This document shows positions 25,201-40,200 of a DNA stretch of 64,000 bases, in pieces; within the stretch, counting starts at the first letter, position 1, and every line of letters starts with the position of its first letter. Origin of the DNA: Phymatolithon calcareum (Eukaryota > Rhodophyta > Florideophyceae > Hapalidiales); the NCBI GenBank assembly GCA_977006965.1, contig OZ345362.1, forward strand, positions 2,170,001-2,234,000. Reading direction: 5' to 3'. The notes below the pieces were generated by a model. It was not told where the DNA came from, did no database searches, and saw nothing but the letters and a program-made list of their open reading frames with translations. The translations under genes were made by a program, and so were the position numbers.

Positions 25201-28200
25201 AACACTGATTTCCTCCAAAGGGGTGCTCGGTTAAATGTCAACCTTAGGCACCTTAAACGTGTTGTTCTTTTTCCTATGTAAAGGATCCCTGATAGCTTGC
25301 CTTCAATAGGAATCTTCATTGATCTGCCTTCTTCTTCCTTTTCCCATACCTTAATTGTTTCTTCTCTCCTCCTCTTCTTCGTGACAGATCCCTCCTGGGT
25401 TTATGAATGCAAAAGACTCACTCGGGCTACTATGGGAAGACAAAATCGAATTAAGGAGATATTAGGAGAGTAGAGTGTGAGCGACGCGGAAGACAGTGAG
25501 AAGCTTTTGTAAACAGTTGATGGTGTTTTGTTGAAAGGGTTGAACTTTAGTTGATGGTCTTCATGCTGAAGTTGATCTTAGTGCATGGTTGGTTCCCTCT
25601 GCTGGAGAAGGATATCTTGCTTAAGTAGTCTAACTGCAGAGAGTGTGCATGGTGAACATACAGGGAACGGATAGTTATCGACTGACACAAAGTGAACGGC
25701 AAGCGAACGTTGCTTTGTTACAGTCATCGTGTGATAGCTATATCTCGAAGCACGCCTTATGTAGACACGCAATGATGCAGTGGCACCACAAGCTGCAGGA
25801 ATAGGCGACCTAAATTCCAGCATAGGTTCTGCGAGCAGGAAGCACGCAATATGCTTCCACCAAAGCCCATAGCTGGAAGGCAATCGGAAGCCTATTTAAG
25901 CAGTTCTCCCTTTGTAGTTTTAGTAGAGAGCATCGCATCTTCTCATCAGAGAGAGATCACCCCTTTTCAAGATAAATCCATTCTTTATCTTATCACTCCC
26001 AGTGATTACACTTAGAATAGTCGACGATGTCGATGCGAGGAAGAAAGAAAGAAGAAGAAAAGTAGATTTTATTTAAAAGTTACCAACACATCTGCTGACG
26101 TTTGGGGCAACTTTCTTAGTGCCATTTCCATCGTGCAGGTAAAAGTCCTCTCCACAAATCCCATCATATCGGTGGAAAACCAACCTTCGCTAGGAGCGGG
26201 AGGCGAGACCCCGTACCCTACGTCGCGAGTAGGGGAAACACCAGCTAGCGATCCGACAGTCGGTTGGCATCTCCACGAAACGCAATCCTTTTTTGACTTT
26301 GGAATTTATTAAACGCCCTCAGAAACACTTATGAGACTGCACTGGAGATGCGTTTCAGCAGCTACGCTCTGTAGCTTCTACAATCTACTCAAATCCGCGT
26401 AGCCCGGGTTAGCGTCGTAGCCCTAGCTGCAAAAAAAGCTCCCCCAGAAAGAGGGTGGAGGGAAAAACTTGGGGTCCACTGGACAGATTTAAGGGCTGGG
26501 AGGAAGAAGAAGGGAGGATTATAAAGATCCCCATAGTCAAACCGAACAATCTATCAGAAGTGCGACATATAAGAGACAGAAAGACGCGCATGTGGTGCCT
26601 CAGATTGATTTTGAACAGATGACCACTGTGAAGAAAATCAACTTTGGCGGCATAGTTTGGGGCCGGTGCTTTGATTGAGCTCATAGCGCTCCAACGAGCA
26701 GTGCGATACACAGAAATGGACCAAGGGATTGTATATGAATGCAAAGCACTTACTCGTGCCCTCACGGAGAGAGAAATTTGAGTTAAGGATATTTTAGGGG
26801 AATAGAGTGTGGAAGAGAGAGCAGCGGGCCCTGTTACTCAAATTGAGGTTTTGGGAGCTTTTAAAATAAACCGTCACATATCCCCTCGTCACATTTCCTA
26901 TGAGGCTCAGGGTCGCTGCTTTATTGACGAGTTTTCTACTCTATATCGTCTTAAAAGTCGATGGTGAACAGGGGCCGAGCCAATTTGATTGCTGGGGATT
27001 GTTGTCTGTGAAGCAATCGCGCAATCGACTTGCTCCCAGAATATTTTTGCAATCCGAACGGCAATCCCACCTCTCAACAGGGAGCAATTCCTACTGCAAT
27101 TCAAGGATTCGCAATCAATTCCAACTTCATTTCGATAAATCCGCTACTTTTTCTAAGGGATATTTGATGATTTTATTTTGATGATTTTATTTTTGAGAGC
27201 TCCCAAAGCCTCACCTTGGAGTAACGGGGCAGCTCTTGCATAATCTCTACGCTATAGTCATCTGGCTGCTCAAAACGTTCTTGATTCGTAATTCTCTCCC
27301 AACAAGAGCTCCTGTAAGTCTCTTGCACTCAAACTCAATTTCTGTACTCATCTTCGATGACGCTAGAGTACGTTGTAAGGCGACTAGTTCGACCACCGCG
27401 GTAATCCCACAGTACGCACCCAACACTGATTTCCTCCAAAGGGGTGCTCGGTTGAATGTCAACCTTAGGCACCTTAAACGTGTTGTTCTTTCTCCTATGT
27501 AAAGGATCCCTGGTAGCTTGCCTTCAATAGGAATCTTCATTGACCTGCCTTCTTCTTCCTTTTCCCATACCTTAATTGTTTCTACTCTCCTCGTCTTCTT
27601 CGTGATAGATCCCTCCTGGGCTTTCTGAAGGGCTTGTCGCAAGTCTTCATACATCTTGAGATATTCAATATCCTTCATTGCTTCCTTTACGTCCTCATCT
27701 CTTCCAACGTACTCTTCTGTTTCTTCAAGGCGCTTTTTGTGCCTTACCAGGCTTAATGCAAACCTTTCTGCTTGATGACGTCTCCTCATCTTTGGTGGTC
27801 CCAGTCGGCACAGAACTCGCATTCGGTCCCGGCGGTGTTCGGCATACTTTCCGAAAACATTTTTGTAGAACAAGCCCTCTGCCGACTCGATTGCCGAGAG
27901 CAATCGATTTGTCATTGGAGTAACGTGTAACGCATACTCCCATTTCGGGATAATTAGCGACTTAAAGATCCTGATGCATGTCTCCGGTTTGAATCCTCGA
28001 ACATTCACTCCAAGCTCCCGCAGCTTATGTATGCATCCTGCAGCATTTCGAACTCTTGCTATGGCCGTGTCATCCGTAACACCCTTGTTATTCATGCTTA
28101 CCCCAAGATACGAGAGTCTCCAGGCTTGATATAGTTCTCACTTTTTCTAAGGTGTACCTCCGGACTTCTGTCCATACCTCACATCTGCAGACTTCCTTTG

Positions 28201-31200
28201 CAACAGTCTTTTTTTATTAATTCTTCAAATAATCTACAATTCCAAGTGACACAGGGACCACTTTGATGATTAGCGGACGCTTGGGACAGTACTTTAGGGG
28301 CTCATGGAATACTACAAACACATACAAAACATGACAAAGAAATCAAAAACTCCCGACTGGAAATAGAATGCATTCAAAACGAGGCTGATGGCTTATTTAC
28401 TTATTACGTAGTTGCGCACATGGAAACCGCAAAATTACGCGATGGTAGTACCTTTCTCAAGACGCTAAGCGGAAATTTATTGAAACAGAAAGAACTGTCA
28501 TGTCGGAATTCAATTTCGACAGAAGGGAGAAAATAAAATGCTTTTTTCACGGCGCAGGGGATATATGACTTCCCCATTGGCAATCTCCAATGACGAGTAC
28601 AAGCATGGCGTGCAATCCCATATGCATTTCTGGGGGCTGCTTTTCAATTGCAATCCCGGAGTGCAATCCCAAAGGAAATCTCAATCCATGAAGCAATCCC
28701 CCAAAATTGCAATTGCGAGCAAGTGCTTTACAGCGAAATCAATTTAGCTCCACCCCTGATGGTGAAGAAAACTAATTTGTCGGGAGCTTTTTCCGTGATG
28801 ACAGACTCCTTTTTGGTCAGCTTATATCTTCTGAGGTATTCCTCGAGCTTGCTCATGACAGTTGATACAGTATCACCGAACTTCTCTGCGAGGAGTGTTG
28901 TGCTCGCTTGGGGGGAACCGACCGAATACCCACTTAACCGCTAATTGGCGGTGTCGTGTTTTCGGGAGTCTGATGATCGCCGGAGTACACCCCAGCAGAT
29001 CTTACAGAATTTTCCTCTTTCTCTTGGATTCCAATATGTCTCCTTTGTCTTTGAAGAGCAAGTGGATTGGAGCAGCCAGAAGGCTCCTTTTCTTCAGCAT
29101 TCTGAGCGCTAGAACGAGTCTCCTGTTTTCGGGATTGTGTATTCGGCAAAGAAGGCGTAGTCTGACCTAGCGGTTTTTCGCTATTAGTCCAAATACTTGT
29201 GCGAAAAATGTCTTCTCAACTTTTGAAATAGCTGTCTGGACTTTCAGCATCCATGGTATCAGGTGCGTGGCGTACTCTCATCTTGGTTGAATCAACGTGA
29301 AACGCGGTACTGCTCCAACGAGCAGGTTTCCGATCCAAGTTTCTTTCCCCGTCCATGACCGAAGCACGTTCCCGTTCCAGTCCTCTTATCACAAAAGTAT
29401 TGTATCGACGTATCGTTCAGGAAAGTAAATCAACTCTGCGAATGTCGTAAATAGCCGTCCGCGGAATACTATCTTGAAGACCAGTGACAAAAACGTACCT
29501 CCTTATAGAGAACAACATGAATTTTAACGAAGGTTTCCCATATCCCTGACAGCCTTATACACGAGAATAAAACTTGTAGACCAATGCGGTTATTTGGCTC
29601 ACGGCACATTTCCTCTGAACGAGGTGGTATCATACTGAGTACCAGTTCCTGTAACCCGGAGCACAGCCTACCGCTAACACAGAATATGAGGCATTGCGTA
29701 ACTCTGGTGGGGAAACCGAGAAAGATGGAGCGTGCCCACCGGAAGGGTATACATACTAAGCCTACACACTCCGGTGGTGAGAATAAATGTATCAGTTTAT
29801 CAGTTCTAACCAAGGAACCGTTTGGTCCAACGTGGGAAGACGACACTGATCCCGTGAATCGGTCGATTTCAGCTTCCGAGTCTAAAAATTCAAGCAAACT
29901 AGTTGACGAAAAACTTGTTGAAGTAGTCTAAATGTGGGAGAGAAGCCAAACGGAAAGTAGCGCAATGTGAGCCACAGGCGCGCTGAAACTACCATTAATC
30001 AGCTTGCCGCAGCATGTTGCTCATTGGTAGCAGACTTTCAAGATGGTTTGGTTGATTAGGACCCTACATGCAAGGTCTGGTCAGTGGTAACCAAGGAGAC
30101 TGTTGAGCGTCTACTCCTAAGCTGTAGTGGAAGGACGGTATCAAGACGCCAGACTATTGGTAGAGTTGGCACCAAAACGGTAGAGGAAATTTGCAATGAG
30201 AAACGGCTCGAAATACTCAAATTCGCGAACAATAAGGGGCTGTTTGAAAACATCCTCAGGCGCTAACTTAAGTTAGCGTCTTCTGCACTAAAAGAAAGAA
30301 AGTAGCGCAAGAGGAATTAAAGTACTTTCGCATAGAAGGCGAAGACGCTGGGAACCCCAGACAATTCAAATATCTTGGAGTGTTGCAGTCGGCATTTTGT
30401 GACTCCTTAGTCCCTGTCAACCTCCGCGTTCAATCGCCTGGTCTCGCTTTCAACTCCACAAATAGATTTTGACGGATGGAAAGCTACTCTCAGGTATACG
30501 TCTTTGTCTTTTCGGCTCTTATGTTGTATCAACTCTCCTATGCGACTGTGAATCATGGAAGCTGACAGAACCAGTGTGGAAGAAACTCAAGTCCAGAGGT
30601 GCTAAGATGCCATCGAGAATAACGGAATGACCAATCGCCGACGAGGCCAGGATACCGACTATTGCGGGCCAGAGACCTACGCCGAAACTGGCTTGGACAC
30701 ATTCCTAGAATCGACGAACGCCGTCTGGTCCGCCCAGCGCTGCTACAATGAGTCAGACCAACATCAGAATCAATCTTGGTGAAGTACCTGGCCGAGACGT
30801 ACAAGCCGCAGTCAAATTCACCGAGGTTTGAACTCCGGACCTCCGGCATGTGAGGCTAGCGCTCTATCTGGGCAGCGAATCTGCTACCAATAGCATAGAT
30901 TGGAGGAAACTTAGGCCCTTGAATCGCTGCTCGCCCCATTTAAGGAAGAGGCAAAATGAATGCATGAAATCTGGTGAAGCAACGCGCCACTGGCAACTGA
31001 AGCACTGGAGAATGAGAGAAGGATACTGGTACAAAATGCTTGATGCTGAGACGAAGTGTCCATTTCGCGTTTGTGTTACTGCTTGGACCACCTGAACAGC
31101 AGCACTGGTATTCCGAAAGGCAGGAAGTCGGTGCAGACGTTGTCTAACGAACCCCTCCTGGAGTTCTCGGCGCGACTTGCGAATGGTTCTTGGGCTCTCC

Positions 31201-34200
31201 TGGAGGCGAAATAATGTACAAGGGGCGCTGGAAATCGTCAACATCATGCAGTCCAAACTTGGATGCAATAAAAGGCTTCCAATCTCCGTTAACTCTCATC
31301 CACGTCACAGCGTGGCATCCAGGCTTCTCGCCGACGTGGCAGCGGGCCACCAGACGGGGGATGCCAGCAATCAGTCAGATGGCGCTCATACTTAACGTTA
31401 CAGGCGTGCTCAGATTGGTTGCGACAGAATAAAAACATGGCCATCTGGCTCGACTGGGAATATTACCGTAGCCAGAACAAACGTAAAATGTTTTCGTAAT
31501 TGTTGAAGCCGTCTCGTAAATGAAGGGGTTTCTTTCATGGAATTTTTCAATTCTATCGGGAAAAAGCTGTTGACCTTGAAAAATACCTTTCGCCTCTTGC
31601 TCCTGTTCGCTCTTGTTCGCTATCACAAAACAGTGGAATCCTGTGTCTTGTCACTGCCTCTTCGAAGGTTTGCATTCCTTCCCACCGGTTGCCCGGATCC
31701 GTCCTCACACCCACCAAATAATATTATGCCTCCAAAATCCCAGAGTCGCCCTACGTTGTAACGCCCGATATGACACACAACCCAACAGCTTTTTGACAGC
31801 ACAGCGCTTGATCCGTGAGAGCAGAAGATCCGTCTGTCACCTGGCTCTCCAGGCGACGGAGAGGCCCACCGGCGGCCATGGCGCCCACTTCGCCGCCAGC
31901 GCTCGCACCGGAGCGTCTGCATGCCGCGCTTGATGCCGCCGTGCACGCCGAGCGCCTGCTTGAGGAGGCGCTTCGTCCCTTTATCCAGCGTGAGCTTATA
32001 CGCGCTCTGGGTGCCGATATGTACGAAGCCTTCCTTCCTTCGCGAACTGAATGCGCCGCGGAACTTCTCCGTTTCATTCGCTCCAAATGGATCGGTGTGT
32101 TCGCCGATTCACCAGCCAGTCGTGCCGCTCATCTCTTCGACGGTGCTCGTGACGCACTTCTAGCGCACGGTCGTTCCTCCACCCCCGTGGCTGAATTTGA
32201 GTCCGCTGCCACCGTTGTCTCCTGTATTGAAGCCCTACTTCTCGCGCTGGGCGCGCGTGGCCCGGCGGCCCGAGTCGCGGAGATTTGGGCGTCGGCTTCC
32301 GGTACACCATCTGCCGCCATACATCCAGTCAAGAACGCCGCTTCGCCGTCCGCAGATGAGGATGCCGCCATGATGGACGTCGATGCTACCCCGGCTGCAG
32401 TTCCATTGTCCGTTAATCTACCTCCGATTCGCGGTGATCGAATGCCCGTCGTGCTGGATGGCAGCAATTTGGCATGGGCGCACGGGCAGTCTTCACGTTT
32501 CTCACTGTACGGTGCCGCAGAAGCTTTTGTTTATTTCCGTCTTCGTGGGCACGCAGTCGCGCTTGTTCTTCCAGAGGGGCGAATGCGTATCGCGCCTGGA
32601 GGAACGCGCGGCGTGGAAAAAGCGGCAATGGAATGGATACAGGGATTGCGGGGAACGGAGGCCCTTATTCTCACGCCGGATGCGGACTATGACGACGCAT
32701 ACATCACGCATCTTGCGCGCCGCGTTGGTGCTATTGTCGTGTCGAACGACCGATTTGCAGATCAGGTGTACCAGGCAGGAGCACGGGGCGCACAAGAAGC
32801 TCAACGCTGGCGCGAGTGGATATCGGCTTGTCGAGTCTCGTTCACCTTTCAGGGAGATATATTCTTACCTAACCCTGCCTTTGATTTTGAGCGTGCGATG
32901 AAAACCGCGCGTGCACTGGCTCGACTCCCGGACTAAGTCCGTGGTCTGCTTGGGGGCATGTGTTGCGGGGCTTGGCCGATTGACGACTATGCATTCCAAC
33001 TTGGCAATGCGGTGGCTGATGGCCGAATGATTTTTTCGTCATTGAGTTGAGCTTTATTCAAAAGATTGCTTCGCTGTGCCAACGGAGGGGACGTTGGGCT
33101 CTGTACAATGACTAACTTGAGAATTGTTTTGCTTCAATCCCTGATGAAGCAATCGGCACACCTGGGCATACGTTGCGTTGCAAGTTTCGCAATGGGGGGG
33201 AGGTTTGATTTTGATTTTTGTGTCCAACCGCGGTCGTCTAGAGGTTTTCGCTGATCAAGAATACCTGCGTGGACGTGAGCGAAGTCCTTTCCTCACTAAG
33301 TGCAGAAAGTCAGCCACGACTCGGATTCTTCATGAAGTTCTTCGGAATCAGCTTTGCTGTTCAAAGTTATTATCCATTCGGAGCACCATGCAGCTTGATG
33401 GACATTAGACGCGATACGGCTCCTGAGGCGCGATCTGTGAAATGTTTGATGATTATGCTTCTTGATAGAGCGGTTGCGAATCTTGTCAATCGGAACCAGA
33501 TCTGGCGTTTCACAGCTCTCTGTCAGATGACATCGCGGTGGGCAATGCATTAGTGGACCTTCTTTGGCCTCTGGAGATCCTCGCCGGTGCCGAATCGTTG
33601 CCCTGCTGACGCTGAATCATCTCTTTTCATGTACATGCTCTTTAGCAACTGAGTATGACATCCTGCGCCATGCGGCGATGAGTCGGAGGTTTATTGTACT
33701 GCCTCTTTGCTTTTTCACCAAAGGATCCACCGACTCACAGCACCTACATATCTCTGTGCGATGTGAAGCTATGGCGACAAGAAGGACGCAGCCTCAGCCT
33801 AATCTTGACCCCCCAACTGACGCCCAATGGATTCGCTTTGCCGAAAGCAATCGTTTGCTGTGGTTCCCTTTGTCATTTTCAATCTTCGGATTGTCGTTTC
33901 GGACAATATATTTCTTAGTAATGTACAGTTAGTTTTGTAGATTAGTCCGCGCATCTGCGCGTTGTGTATCGTTTATTAGTCCCGTCCCCTCTTATTTCAT
34001 AATAATTTCCATTTGCTGTGAACGCGATATTGGAATATGTGCAAGTAATTCGTTAAAGCCAAGATGTCGTACCGGGCCGAGTTCTCCGTCGCGGAAAATT
34101 GTTTGCGCTCCATGTGAGTCTTCGCCAAATCCAAGATAAAACTGCTGATCCGACGCTGTGTACGTCCCAATGCCAGTCTCCAGGGCGATTTTGCCGTAGA

Positions 34201-37200
34201 ACAGTACAACCATTTGTCTCTTGAAGACCACTCCAAATGGATGCTGATCATGCCCTGTTACTGGGTGTTGTAGATATTCCGAACCCAACCGTGCTGGATG
34301 TGCACCCATCGCCACAGAGAAACGGTACAATTTTCCCTGAATATAAAACTTCCGATCGGTCCTACTAGCCTTATGCTCTTCATAATACGCTGTCGCCAGT
34401 TCCAACACCGTCTCCGTCATCTTCTCCATTTTTACAGGTCCGGCGTAAGCTGAATAATGTTGAAACAATTTCTCAACCTGTGGCGTGAGAAACTGTTTGA
34501 TTTTCAATGACCGCGTCCCAGATTTCGCCACCCATCCCAATTCATATTGACACGTTGATGCTCCGCCAGCAAGTAAAAATAACTGCCTTGTGGTTGGAAG
34601 AGAAACTTCCTCGACCAGTATCTGGTCCTGGTCCACCGCTATAGCCTCGTCGTTTGAGAACGTTCCTTGCTCCACTTCCACATCACCGGGTAGTTCAAGC
34701 TCAGTCCTCTCAACTGGCACATCATGTGGTGATGCTGGCGGCGTTTCCTCGGTAGAAAGGGGTTCGAATTCAAGGAGAGCCGAAAAAGAATCTGGGAGAT
34801 CTGAGATGTCCTGCTCGTTCGCTATCTCAGCCGCAAGACAACAGACGCACGCGCAGAAGGCTATGGAGATGTGCAGGAAATGAGAATGGGTCCTAGCACG
34901 TTTAGTCGTGTATTGTGCTCCCAATAACAGCCGGCACCAACCACCTCCACAAAGTAGTCCACTGCTACGGTAGAGACGTGGGTCCAGCGCGGCGCGAATG
35001 CGGGTCAGATCCGTGAGTAAAGAGCCCTGCGCAGCTGAATAGTGCCATGTGCAACGTTCGCGTATTGGGACGACACGGGATGAAACTTCGCGGCCTCCCA
35101 GAGCGGCGACAAAACGTCTCAATAACATGGTTCCACCAGAGGCGCCGGCCTCGACAGGAAGAACACTTAGGGGATGAAGCAGACTTGGGGAGCGCTGTCG
35201 ACCGACCCCGGGGACGGAAGGTGGTTCTCCAAAAAATACATCGTCATCTTCCGCGCCCTGACGGCCGCGACCGCGCTTGAGCAAACGTCGAAGCTTTGGG
35301 CGCATAGTCAGGTTGGTGCTGGCAGGCGCGAGGCTAACGGTACGAGCGAGCCATTTGAGAAGAGTGACCAGCGTCCGGCGGCTTCAGATGACGTAATTGC
35401 AGATGCATGAGACCTCGCTTTGCTGCCCGTACAGTACGTGCCGTGCACACGTGTACGATTGTACGGAGATTAGGTTTTTCCTAAGACTTTCTTGATTGAA
35501 ATATATGACAATAATTCGTCCTGCGCACGGACCGTGCATGCACAAAAATATGTGAATTCGTATCCAGCTGTTTCGGGATTCTCTGCGCAATCTGTCACAA
35601 TTCAAATGCCCCACGAACTCTTCAAAATTGCGTTCACGAACTACTGTAAACATATATTCCCAAGGTTTGCTGTGCTTTATTCTGTGCTTCCTCCAACTAG
35701 AGCTTACAGATCACTAATAGAGGACCTCTTCAACAGGGACCGCTCTTGGTCCTAGACTAAGATCGTTGGAGGAATAAAAAGCACTGCTACTGATAGGACT
35801 GCTTTTAAAGTAGTCATATCAGTTTTCTTGGACCTATTCATGTTCTGGAGAGCAATAACAAGGTGACTCTACAGCAGCAATACATAGCAAAACGTAATAC
35901 TGTCCAAAAGGGCCCCCCTGGGTTACAAAATGCGGACAGGGAGCTTACTGTGCAGGTCATGACCATCTTCAAGGCGATATCATAACGGAGGACGTATGAG
36001 ACAAGGTTCGCTTCACGACTACTGGTCGGACCGGACAGTTTGACATCCACTCCATTTCGAAAATATTGAAAAATTTTCAATCCGCTTCCGCGTTTACTGG
36101 CTAGTTTCTGAAAATCAATCCGATCCGCATCCGTGAATGGCTGGATGAAGCCCGACCCGTTCTGTTCTGTGCCACGTATTTGGTGACTTTTTCGGATCAG
36201 CCTCCGCTTCCAAAAATTCAAATCTTAAAAATTAGTTATTTTTCCGTATTCTCAATCGGATTCGGCCTTACGATTCTAAAAAATCTGTTCCGCGCACGAT
36301 TAATTTAACTATTTAGTGGTTCTATTCCGCTCCATTCCGTTAAAAAAAGGAAAAACTGAATCCGATCCGAATCCGTTTTCCAAAATGTCGGGAGTAATCC
36401 GTCCTGATTTCCAAAATTTCTTAGTAAAACTATGGATTATGCGGTCCAGTCCGACCTCTATTCACGACTGCATTTGGCGATTTTGACAGGGAACTCCTAT
36501 CATATTAAACGCCTTTAAATGCAGTTTCTCGCCAAATCTTTTAAGTTTTGGCGAGAAATGGAATTTACAGTACAAAATTTTAATAGGTAGGCCAGGACTC
36601 CTGTAGATGTGTTCCCGCGACTCAAAATTATTAAAGGCGGATGTCGTTGAATGATCAGATGAATAAATGGGAAAAATATGAATAGGGCTTGCATGGATAC
36701 GGTTACAGTGCACTTGTTAACACTATACTCTACTCAGTTGGTGAGGCAGAGAATGACAATTCGCTGGAGCAGAAGCGAGGCAGACCAGAATTACTATGTC
36801 AGAGAGCTTACAAGTGCCGAATGTGAAGGTCGTTGATATCAAATCAGATCATTCGTCCAATGGATTTGCAGTGGATTCGCACAGAACGCAGAGAGTTTTC
36901 CAACATCGTCCAAGATATCCGGCCGAGGTCTAGCCTTGAGATACACGATGCTTCCAAATGCAGGCCGATACGGTACCTCAGAAGAAACGGAATCCGTGAT
37001 GTCGAGTTCATGCACTGTGCTGGTTCTGTTCGTCGCCAAAGTCGTTGTTGAAAAGCGAACATCAAGCAGGTCTCCGCTGTCAAGTCCATCGTTTTTGTTA
37101 CAAATTGTTATGAAACTTGTGGGATCCAAGAGACTCGATGCGCATGGTAGCATCGCAGCATCTTTCAGTGCAGAATTTGCGATATAATCAAAAAAGCGAG

Positions 37201-40200
37201 TCCAGCTCTGGTAGTGGCATGATCCAACCATGGGGCGTAGTCCTTCATAACCGACTCATCCGCAAACCGATAAAAGCACACAAATCCTCTTTCATTCAGC
37301 GTAAAGCGCTTCATCTCGAACCACCGCTTTGCAATGAAATGTCCTTGCTTGGACTGCATAACTTCTGCCAGCAGGATCGTCTTCCGGCGAAGTCCAGGAT
37401 GGCTCGCAACAAGGGCATGTGTTATAATTCGATCTCGAGCATCCAAAAGATCGCCCGTCTTGAGAACAAAATTTGCACGATGCGGAGTGGATATCCCAAT
37501 AGACCCTAGCCTGACCTCTAGCACAATGCCATCTTCTTTGTCTGGTTCAAAGAGTTTCGAGCACCCTGAGAAACGAGCTCCGAGTCGCAAAGAAGATAAA
37601 AACGACGTATTACGAGGTGCTAAGGCCCAATCAGGGTTGCAAAATAGGTTTGGGCAAATGCGGTCGTCAAATAGATTCATTTCCTCTTTAGAGACTTGGT
37701 GCTTACCCATATATTGCCCTCCCACCAATTATTGAATCCAATTCCAGCCTTCTTCTCGAGGATATGGCTGAGCGTACGTAAATCCTGTGTCCCAGCGGTC
37801 GGTGACAATGAAACCTCTAGGATCTTTGGCTTCGCTCACTTTGCGAAATCCAGGCTTAAGTTCTCGGTGTTTTCTGCCAGAGGATGAGGGCGATCTGTAC
37901 ACTCGACAATACCAGCTGTTCCAGGCTCCGCATCAGAGATCGAAGAACGGGACTTTTCTGCGACGATGCCGTCAGCAAGAGATGCTGTTTCTCGTTCACC
38001 GGCAGAGGGCACAGCTGCAGATGACATGAGATAGAGTCGGGATCTTGTAGCATACGCGGAGTGGAGTGCACCAAAAGATGTGTGCGATCGAACTGCATCT
38101 AGATTTTCCACCTGGCTCGGAAAAACTTCAGCATTCAATCCAGTCCTGGCAACGCCAGAAGTCGGATGAGAAGTATGGGAGGTACTGCCTGCTGATAAAG
38201 TACGATCAGTGACTGAACTTGGAGTCTGATCTGGCGCACGATCAGCTGTAGTCCGTGGTGCACATTCTCGTATATTTGAAGTTGAATCTCTTATAACCAG
38301 TCTAGCTCTTCCGCCATCGCTTCGTTCATCTCTCGTTCGAAGTTGGATTGTAGGTTTTCCAGCACTCTGAGGCCAAATGGTTCTTTCAGTGGTCATATTC
38401 ACTGTCCACACCCTTTCCGACTTTTACGAGTCTGTCGCATGGATCTTCCTCAAGCTATGCACAGCAAAAGAGAAAATGTCCAGAACTACGCCTCCTCGTA
38501 CGTCAGAGCCAGTAGTCAAGTTCTGTTCGCATTGTCTGATCGTGTCTAAGAGCTTCAGAGCAAACGCTCTCACTAGTTCTGCGCAGATTCACTGTTGTCC
38601 ATATGAAATGTGTTTCGCTCGGGTCGCCAAGGACTGAACAGAACGTAGTATAATTCGGGCCTCTGCTTCATAGGTGACGTTCCAAACAGACGAAATTCCT
38701 GCACAGGAAAGTGTTACAGTCCCGTCACCAAGGCCTTTGTGAACCTCCTCACAGTGGTCGGCAAACGGGTACAGACCGCAAGCGATATGACAGTAGGGCA
38801 ATATCTGCCGATCAAAAAACTATTCCATGTCCTGTTCATTTCGCGCCTAAGCTTCTGCCTCGCTTCAGTGTTATTTGATGGATCTTCAGAGACGGCAGTT
38901 CCCAGAAAGCGCATGAACAAAGTCCAATCGTGTCATTAGTAGGCGAGCATCATCGGCCGCATTCAAGAGCGATCCGATTCGCAGCTCGTCCTTACTGCTC
39001 ATCGGCTTACCGTCTTCGCGCAAGTATAGAAGCGAATTTACTTTTGGAAACTTCGACGACACTTCAGGAAAGCGTAACACTAGCGTCCTATCCGCGCCAT
39101 CGACGAGGAGCATCTGTAATGTATCGGTTGCGCAGATTAGGGAGGGCGCTCGAGAAGCCATCAAAGAAGTGATTGTAGAGGTTTCAGCTTCTCCCCAAGC
39201 AATCACTGAGATGTAGTGATTCCAGCTCCGTATGACCCTATTAAGAACTCGTCCCCGCTACTTCCCAATCGCCAATCCTTGTTAGTTTCCCGAATGAGCC
39301 CGGGCTGCACATGTAGCTTTGAGATCTCCACTGTTCGGACCAGTGCATTCTGCTTCGGGCGCTCGCGGCCGTTTCAGGTGTCACCAACTCGGGTTCACTT
39401 GGCCGTAGCCCCGAAACCGCGGTGAGGGTCTGGATCCCCAGAGGTTCGCTTCCGGCCGGACATATTCGATCTCTGAAGGAGACTGCAGTTGTCCGACAAT
39501 ATGATTCACTTGCTGGGTCCGTCAAGCAAAGTAAGTAGTGTGGGTCTACGTGATGAGGGCACAGATGGATCCACGCTCTATAATATCTGTATCATTTGCT
39601 CATGGATCGAAAACAATCGTCTCTGTGTCGGATGACGAATCGATCGCTGTCTGGGAATGGGAGACAAACAAGTCGCCAGTGCGTGTTCTCGAAGGACATG
39701 GCGAGTGGGTGAACGACGTTGCTGTTAGCAGCGATGGTGAGAAGATATTCTCTTGCTTGGAACGCTAGCACGGGCACACAAATTGGCGAATTCGTACAAC
39801 AGTGCAGCGTACTGAGTGTCGCCGTTTCAAATGACGACCAATTGGTTGCAATTGGTCTGATGGATGGAACATTGAAAGTGCTGGACAGTTGGAAGGGCAA
39901 TACTATTTTTGAAGATGCCGACGCGCACAGCAACTGCAAAAATTCTGTTGCATTCAGTGGGACTGGCCAACAGTTGGTGACGGGGTCAGGGGACGAAAAA
40001 ATTCGTGTCTGGGACACGGCGGCATGGACGAGCATCGGTCAGCCTCTTAAAGATCGCTTAATTTGGGTGAGATGTATTAAATTCAACCCTGATGGACACC
40101 GAATTGCATCAGCATCTGATGATGGCACTGTCCGCTTGTGGGACGCCAAAACGGGGAGAAATATCTGGACATCCGGAAATAGGCACGACTGGGTCAGAAG